Positions 59,362 through 64,000 of a DNA stretch of 64,000 nt are shown here, piece after piece (the stretch's first letter is position 1; the number at the start of each line of letters is the position of its first letter). The translations under genes and the position numbers were made by a program. The notes beneath the pieces were generated by a model. That model was not told the DNA's origin. It saw only the letters and a program-made list of their open reading frames with translations, and did no database searches. Source of the DNA: Faecalicatena faecalis (GTDB lineage: Bacteria; Bacillota; Clostridia; Lachnospirales; Lachnospiraceae); NCBI RefSeq assembly GCF_012524165.2, contig NZ_JABACJ020000007.1, positions 1-64,000 of the forward strand. The letters are read 5' to 3'.

Positions 59362-60888
59362 TTAGGCTTCCTCTAAAATCAACTCTACCATACTGTCTAT
59401 GGAAGCCTTCTTTGATATACTGATCCGCATACCATACTTCCGAGCCTCCGCCGCGGTCTGCTCCCCGATGCACACAGCGTGGATCGGCCTGTAATCCTCA
59501 AGCCTTAGCGCATGGACAAATCCCTTCACTGTGGACGCACTGGTAAATGTCACCATATCGATTTCTCCGGCTTTGAACTGCTCTTGTATCTTCTCCCTAA
59601 TCTGCTCATGAGTCTCATAGATCGTCTCATACAACGGAGTATCCACTACCTCAAGCCCAGCCTTCTCAAGAGGCGGGAGCAGTTCCTGTGAGCCGATGGA
59701 TGCGCGTACGATTGTCACTCTGCTTCCCGGTTCTGCCGCAACGGCGATCTCTTTTCCCAAATCCTCTGCACAATAGACCGCTGGTACCAGATCTGCAAAA
59801 AGTCCGCGCTCCCTCAATTCTCTTTCTGTGGCAGATCCTATCGCCGCGATCTTTACTTTTGCAGGACAAGCAAAAAGCTTTCTTAAATCCATCTTCATCT
59901 CTACCATCTGCTCAAAGAAAATACGCACACCGATAGGACTTGTAAATACGAGCCATTCCTCCTTGGTCCGGTATCCGAATTCCTTCATCGCATGCGACAA
60001 TGCCGGGTTGGGGGAGATGGTCTTCGTATCGATGGATGGCAATTCAATCACCTGCGCCCCCAGTGCACGCAGTCTGTCGGCCAGCCGGGAACTGTTCTCT
60101 CTCGGACGTGTAATCAAAATTTGTCTTCCCCCAAGTGGACGGTCCTCCGCCCAATGGAACAAATCAGCCAGTGCACATACCTCCCCGACCAGAATTATGG
60201 CAGGGGTACCGATCTCTGCCTTTTTTGCCTCCTTTGCCAGGTTCCCCACTGTGGAGACCACACGGCGCTGGGAGGAAAGCGTTCCTTTTTCTAAGACCGC
60301 CGCTGGGACAGAAGGGTCCATCCCGGCTTCCATCAGCCCGATCAAGATTGTTTCCATGGAGGAAATCCCCATCAGAAATACCAGTGTACCTTTCAGATTC
60401 ACAAGAGAGGGGTAATCTACTCTGCTGGTCCCATCCTTCCTTGGATGTCCGGTAATGACGTGGAAGGATGAGGTATATTCTCTGTGTGTGATCGGGATTC
60501 CTGCATAGGCAGGCACCGCAGCGGCAGAGGTAATTCCCGGCACAATTTCAAATGGAATACCATGCTCCTTTAAAAGCTCCAATTCCTCCCCTCCCCGCCC
60601 AAAAACAAACGGATCGCCGCCTTTGAGCCGAAGTACCTTTTTCCCTTTTAACGCCTCCGCAAGCAGAATCTGGTTCGTCTCTTCCTGAGGGACCATATGA
60701 TGCCCGGAACGTTTTCCCACATGTACCATTTCTTTATCCGCAGGAATCAGGCTCAAAATTTCTGCACTGATCAAGGCATCATACACGATGATATCCACAC
60801 TCTCCATCAACTGTCTTGTCTTCACTGTTAAAAGTCCTGCATCTCCTGGGCCTGCACCTGCAAGCCATACTTTCCCTTTTTGTTCCAT
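59362..60888 (-). CDS. cobA-hemD: Fused uroporphyrinogen-III methyltransferase and synthase
   Basis: A 508-residue fusion. Residues 1-245 are the SUMT methyltransferase (CobA): VWLAGAGPGDAGLLTVKTRQLMESVDIIVYDALIS, GKRSGHHMVPQEETNQIL, RLKGGDPFVFGRGGEEL, GITSAAAVPAYAGIPITHREY. Residues about 250-508 are HemD: GRQILITRPRENSSRLADRLRALGAQVIELPSI, VFTSPIGVRIFFEQM, VTFTSASTVKGFV. Together it makes uroporphyrinogen III from hydroxymethylbilane and methylates it to precorrin-2. Two bases after hemC, with ATG start and translationally linked. Confidence 0.95.
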   Translation of the reverse strand: MEQKGKVWLAGAGPGDAGLLTVKTRQLMESVDIIVYDALISAEILSLIPADKEMVHVGKRSGHHMVPQEETNQILLAEALKGKKVLRLKGGDPFVFGRGGEELELLKEHGIPFEIVPGITSAAAVPAYAGIPITHREYTSSFHVITGHPRKDGTSRVDYPSLVNLKGTLVFLMGISSMETILIGLMEAGMDPSVPAAVLEKGTLSSQRRVVSTVGNLAKEAKKAEIGTPAIILVGEVCALADLFHWAEDRPLGGRQILITRPRENSSRLADRLRALGAQVIELPSIDTKTISPNPALSHAMKEFGYRTKEEWLVFTSPIGVRIFFEQMVEMKMDLRKLFACPAKVKIAAIGSATERELRERGLFADLVPAVYCAEDLGKEIAVAAEPGSRVTIVRASIGSQELLPPLEKAGLEVVDTPLYETIYETHEQIREKIQEQFKAGEIDMVTFTSASTVKGFVHALRLEDYRPIHAVCIGEQTAAEARKYGMRISISKKASIDSMVELILEEA

Positions 60889-60890
60889 CT

Positions 60891-61772
60891 CTAACTCCTC
60901 TTGCTCATCTCTTCTGCCAGGGAAGCACCTATCTGTCTGGCTCTTTTTGCCTCCCCTGTCTTCGTTTCCACCCAGAATGTATCATCCTTTTCACGGTAAT
61001 ACAATCCATAAAGCTTGATTTCCTCCCCACATGCAATCGCATGGGCCGCGACCGGAGAGGTACAGCCGCCGTCCAGGGCAGCCACAAATTCACGTTCTGC
61101 CGCCGCTTCTATCTCGCTCTTCCTACAAAAAATACAGTCTAGGTACGAATGATTTTCCCCTTTCCTGCCCTGTACTGCAAGAATGCCCTGCCCTGCAGCC
61201 GGGACCATCTCTTCCACCTCAAAGATCCTGCCGATGATCGACTCCATATGCAGTCTCTTTAAACCAGCCGCCGCTAAGACAGTACCGTCAAAGTTCTGCT
61301 CTTCAAGCTTTCTAAGGCGTGTCTGTACATTTCCCCGAATCCCTTTAAATGTACAGGATGGATACAACTTCTCAAGCTGAAGCATCCTGCGCCTGCTCGA
61401 TGTCCCGATGACACCGCCGGGCATAATCTCAGACTGCCCCGGTCTATAGATCAGCACGTCCCTTGGGTCCTCCCTTTTGCTGTATCCGATCAAAGGAAGC
61501 TCCTCTGGGACCTCCATAGGCATATCCTTTAAACTATGTACGGAAATATCGATTCTTTCATCCTTAAGTGCTTTATCCAGTTCCTTCACAAACAGCCCTT
61601 TTCCGCCAATCTGCTCCAGACTTTTGTCCAAGATTTTATCTCCCGTCGTTTTCATTGTCACCAATTCTACCTTAAGCTCTGGATGGTGTTTCTCGATCGC
61701 ATTTTTGATAATTTCCGCCTGTATGACAGCAAGCCTGCTTTCGCGGCTGCCGATTCGAATGATAGACTTCAT
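60891..61772 (-). CDS. hemC: Hydroxymethylbilane synthase (porphobilinogen deaminase)
   Basis: A 293-residue enzyme assembling four porphobilinogens into hydroxymethylbilane. Conserved motifs are [65 protein letters not shown] and the dipyrromethane-bearing Cys in [13 protein letters not shown]. Length is slightly short of E. coli HemC (313) but complete. It overlaps cobQ by four bases and is followed immediately by cobA-hemD. Confidence 0.95.
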   Translation of the reverse strand: MKSIIRIGSRESRLAVIQAEIIKNAIEKHHPELKVELVTMKTTGDKILDKSLEQIGGKGLFVKELDKALKDERIDISVHSLKDMPMEVPEELPLIGYSKREDPRDVLIYRPGQSEIMPGGVIGTSSRRRMLQLEKLYPSCTFKGIRGNVQTRLRKLEEQNFDGTVLAAAGLKRLHMESIIGRIFEVEEMVPAAGQGILAVQGRKGENHSYLDCIFCRKSEIEAAAEREFVAALDGGCTSPVAAHAIACGEEIKLYGLYYREKDDTFWVETKTGEAKRARQIGASLAEEMSKRS

Positions 61773-63286
61773 GATGCCTCATTTCCTTTCTCCAGAATCT
61801 GGTAAATTGCTTCCATATCCAGACTCTCTCTGATGATATCTGCCAGTTTATCATACTGCTGTTCTTTATAAACTGCAAGGTCGACTGCTTTGATATCACT
61901 CTCATCCATTCCCTTTGATTTCAGAAGTGCCCCAATCAGCCCTCTTGCTGCCTCCGGCCTGTCGAATACACCGTGGACATAACAGCCGTAGACATTGCCC
62001 GATGCCGCACCGTCCATCTTCCTCGTTCCCGCCTTCACGTCATCCACAAGAGACAGGATCGGTTCTTTGTTCAACAAGGTGGTAGTCCCCATGTGTATTT
62101 CATATCCTTCGATCTCCACATCGCTCAGACCGCACAAAATTCCTTTCATCTGCCGGAAGCTGCCACGCACCCTGGTCCGAGTCTTCTCCTCCTCGAATAT
62201 CGTCTTTGTGGGAAGAAGTCCCATCCCCTTGACACTGCCTTTTTGCTCCACTCCTTTTGGGTCTGTGATTTCTTCTCCCAGCATCTGGTAGCCGCCGCAG
62301 ATGCCAAAGACCAGCTTTCCCGCGTCCGCATGGCGGATGATCTTCGCCTCCAGACCGCTTTGGCGCATCCAGAGCAGGTCCCCGATGGTGTTCTTGCTCC
62401 CCGGGATCAGCACTGCATCCGGGCTTTTGAATTCTCCTGGAGTGGAAATATATCGAAGAGACACTCCCTGCATGCATTCCAGAGCCATAAAATCTGTAAA
62501 ATTAGAGATTCGCGGGAGACGAATCACTGCAATATCGATTAGTCCTGTCGTCTCTTTTTTCTGGAAACGCTCACTTAAGCTGTCCTCATCATCGATATCC
62601 AGATGGAAATATGGCACCACGCCCTGTACCGGGATATGGGTCTTTTCCTCCAGCATCCGAAGCCCCGGGGCCAGGATGTCCTTATCCCCGCGGAATTTAT
62701 TAATGATGGTCCCCTTGATTCGTCGGCGTTCCTCTTCCTCCAACAGCTCGATGGTCCCCACTAGCTGTGCGAAGACCCCTCCACGGTCGATATCGCCGAC
62801 CAGAAGCACCGGAGCATCGACCAGCTTAGCAAGCCCCATATTCACGATATCATGGTCTTTCAGATTAATCTCCGCAGGACTTCCTGCGCCTTCGATCACA
62901 ATAATATCATACATCTCTTCCAGCTTATGATATGCTTTTAAAACCTCAGGTACGAATTCTTTCTTGCAGCGGTAGTATTCCGCCGCTGACATGACCCTTG
63001 TCACCTCTCCGTTTACAATGACCTGGGACCCTGTATCATTGGTCGGTTTTAATAAGATGGGATTCATCAGGATCGAGGGCTCGATTCCTGCTGCCTCCGC
63101 CTGCATCACCTGTGCCCTTCCCATTTCCAGACCGTCCTTCGTGATAAAGGAATTCAGAGCCATGTTCTGTGATTTGAATGGGGCCGTTTTATGACCATCC
63201 TGCCGAAAGACCCGACACAGCCCTCCTACTAAAATACTCTTTCCTGCATTGGACATCGTGCCCTGAATCATGATGCATTTTGCCAT
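61769..63286 (-). CDS. cobQ: Cobyric acid synthase
   Basis: A 505-residue ATP-dependent amidotransferase (CbiP/CobQ) that amidates four carboxylates of adenosylcobyrinate a,c-diamide. The dethiobiotin-synthase-like N-terminal domain starts [45 protein letters not shown] and [18 protein letters not shown] are conserved. The C-terminal class I glutaminase has [16 protein letters not shown] (Cys nucleophile) and late GCYVHGVFD (His). Overlaps hemC by four bases; two bases follow cobD, so one operon. Confidence 0.96.
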   Translation of the reverse strand: MAKCIMIQGTMSNAGKSILVGGLCRVFRQDGHKTAPFKSQNMALNSFITKDGLEMGRAQVMQAEAAGIEPSILMNPILLKPTNDTGSQVIVNGEVTRVMSAAEYYRCKKEFVPEVLKAYHKLEEMYDIIVIEGAGSPAEINLKDHDIVNMGLAKLVDAPVLLVGDIDRGGVFAQLVGTIELLEEEERRRIKGTIINKFRGDKDILAPGLRMLEEKTHIPVQGVVPYFHLDIDDEDSLSERFQKKETTGLIDIAVIRLPRISNFTDFMALECMQGVSLRYISTPGEFKSPDAVLIPGSKNTIGDLLWMRQSGLEAKIIRHADAGKLVFGICGGYQMLGEEITDPKGVEQKGSVKGMGLLPTKTIFEEEKTRTRVRGSFRQMKGILCGLSDVEIEGYEIHMGTTTLLNKEPILSLVDDVKAGTRKMDGAASGNVYGCYVHGVFDRPEAARGLIGALLKSKGMDESDIKAVDLAVYKEQQYDKLADIIRESLDMEAIYQILEKGNEAS

Positions 63287-63287
63287 T

Positions 63288-64000
63288 TCATGCTCCTCCT
63301 TCCTCTGCTCCTTCTTTTCGATAGATTGCTTCCAGTGCCTTTAAAAGCCGTTCATTTTCCTCTCTTGTCTTTACCGCGACACGATAATATCCCCGGTCCA
63401 GGCCTTCATAATTGCTGCAGTCCCGGATAAGGATGTTCTGCGCTTTCAAAAGTCCAAACAGATCATACTCACTCTTTAACAGAATATAGTTCGCTGCGGA
63501 TGGGAAAATGGTCACGCCCATCTGCTGGAAGCGCCGCTCCATCCAGCTTCGCTCCGCCTGTACAAACGACCGCGTCCTTTTCACCCGGTCCACTTCCTCC
63601 AATGCAGCAAGCCCTGCTTCCTGCGCTGCTATAGACACGCTCCAGGGCTGTCGCACAAAGGCGAGCCTCTCAAGCAGTGCCTGGTCAGAACAAATACCAT
63701 AGCCAAGACGCAGTCCCGGCATGGCGTGCATCTTCGTAAACGCCCTCAGCACAAATACCCACGGTGTCTTCATCGCCTCCGCAGGCGTCAGCACATGATC
63801 CTGCTCTTCCAGAAATTCATAGAAACATTCATCCAATACCAGTCTGATTCTATGTGCCTGACATTTTTCTATGATCTTGATAAGCAGCCCCTTCTCGATT
63901 TCCTGTCCGGTCGGATTATCCGGGGAACAGAGAAAAATCATATCCACATCCCCATTCAGCGTTTCCAGATACTCCTCTCCTAAGCGAAAGTCTTCCTTCT
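63288..64000 (-). CDS. cobD: Threonine-phosphate decarboxylase CobD, 5' part missing at window edge
   Basis: The C-terminal 237 or so residues of a PLP-dependent class I/II aminotransferase-fold protein (full length about 360). [21 protein letters not shown] and the PLP lysine in [17 protein letters not shown] are present, and the C-terminal [28 protein letters not shown] contains the substrate-binding Arg. CobD makes aminopropanol phosphate for the nucleotide loop; in this cobalamin cluster that is favoured over histidinol-phosphate aminotransferase. Translation stays open to the window edge ([20 protein letters not shown]), so the gene continues to the right. Confidence 0.9.
   Translation of the reverse strand, partial: KEDFRLGEEYLETLNGDVDMIFLCSPDNPTGQEIEKGLLIKIIEKCQAHRIRLVLDECFYEFLEEQDHVLTPAEAMKTPWVFVLRAFTKMHAMPGLRLGYGICSDQALLERLAFVRQPWSVSIAAQEAGLAALEEVDRVKRTRSFVQAERSWMERRFQQMGVTIFPSAANYILLKSEYDLFGLLKAQNILIRDCSNYEGLDRGYYRVAVKTREENERLLKALEAIYRKEGAEEGGA

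Overview
The window looks like chromosomal DNA from a strictly anaerobic gut Firmicute of the Lachnospiraceae (Dorea, Blautia or Mediterraneibacter-like; genus not resolved). The reasons are the moderate GC content, Gram-positive Shine-Dalgarno sites (AGGAGG) and sigma-A promoters, a T-box on leuS, an NADH-linked [FeFe] hydrogenase with PAS and SpoIIE-type signalling partners, an anaerobic cobalamin cluster, and small families typical of clostridia (DUF3793, DUF5105-like lipoprotein).

Layout. 1-3.4 kb: the edge of a probable IS256-type transposase, then a GNAT acetyltransferase, a nitroreductase, a TIM-barrel sugar isomerase, and an autoregulated XRE repressor/membrane protein pair, ending in a 132-bp tandem repeat that carries two terminator hairpins. 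3.4-6.3 kb: leuS under a leucine T-box (specifier CUC). 6.4-8.6 kb: a ZIP metal transporter, a DUF3793 protein and a small P-loop protein. 8.7-11.7 kb: a TetR-ABC-2 exporter operon. 11.8-16.5 kb: a large unknown membrane protein and a TrkH/TrkA potassium system. 16.6-21.5 kb: an EF-G paralogue, then tyrA and aroA. 21.5-25.8 kb: a folate operon (folC-folE-HD protein-folP-folBK). 25.9-29.4 kb: a YtrA-type GntR/ABC operon with a matching operator. 29.5-31 kb: a phospholipase D/cardiolipin synthase-like protein.

31-43.9 kb is the most interesting block. A trimeric NADH-linked [FeFe] hydrogenase operon (NuoE, an ATPase-domain protein, a 2Fe-2S protein, NuoF, HydA) is flanked by two sensory-looking modules. 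One is a PAS-containing hydrogenase homologue translationally close to a SpoIIE phosphatase. The other is a divergent operon of DRTGG protein, RsbW-like ATPase, a second hydrogenase homologue lacking the proton-relay cysteine, another DRTGG protein and a PHP-domain hydrolase. Together they look like an H2/redox-sensing partner-switching circuit.

43.9-49.2 kb: a creatininase remnant, a KdpDE-like two-component system with a shortened sensor, and KtrAB with a third, coupled membrane protein. 49.3-51.7 kb: tRNA-Gly(CCC) followed by a low-GC accessory insert with two orphan genes, one SLATT-like, and a possible IS605-type end. 51.7-64 kb: a siroheme/cobalamin operon (cobD, cobQ, hemC, cobA-hemD, then an Opp/Dpp-type ABC transporter, a double CobU fusion, cbiC and sirC), all on the minus strand and truncated at the right edge.
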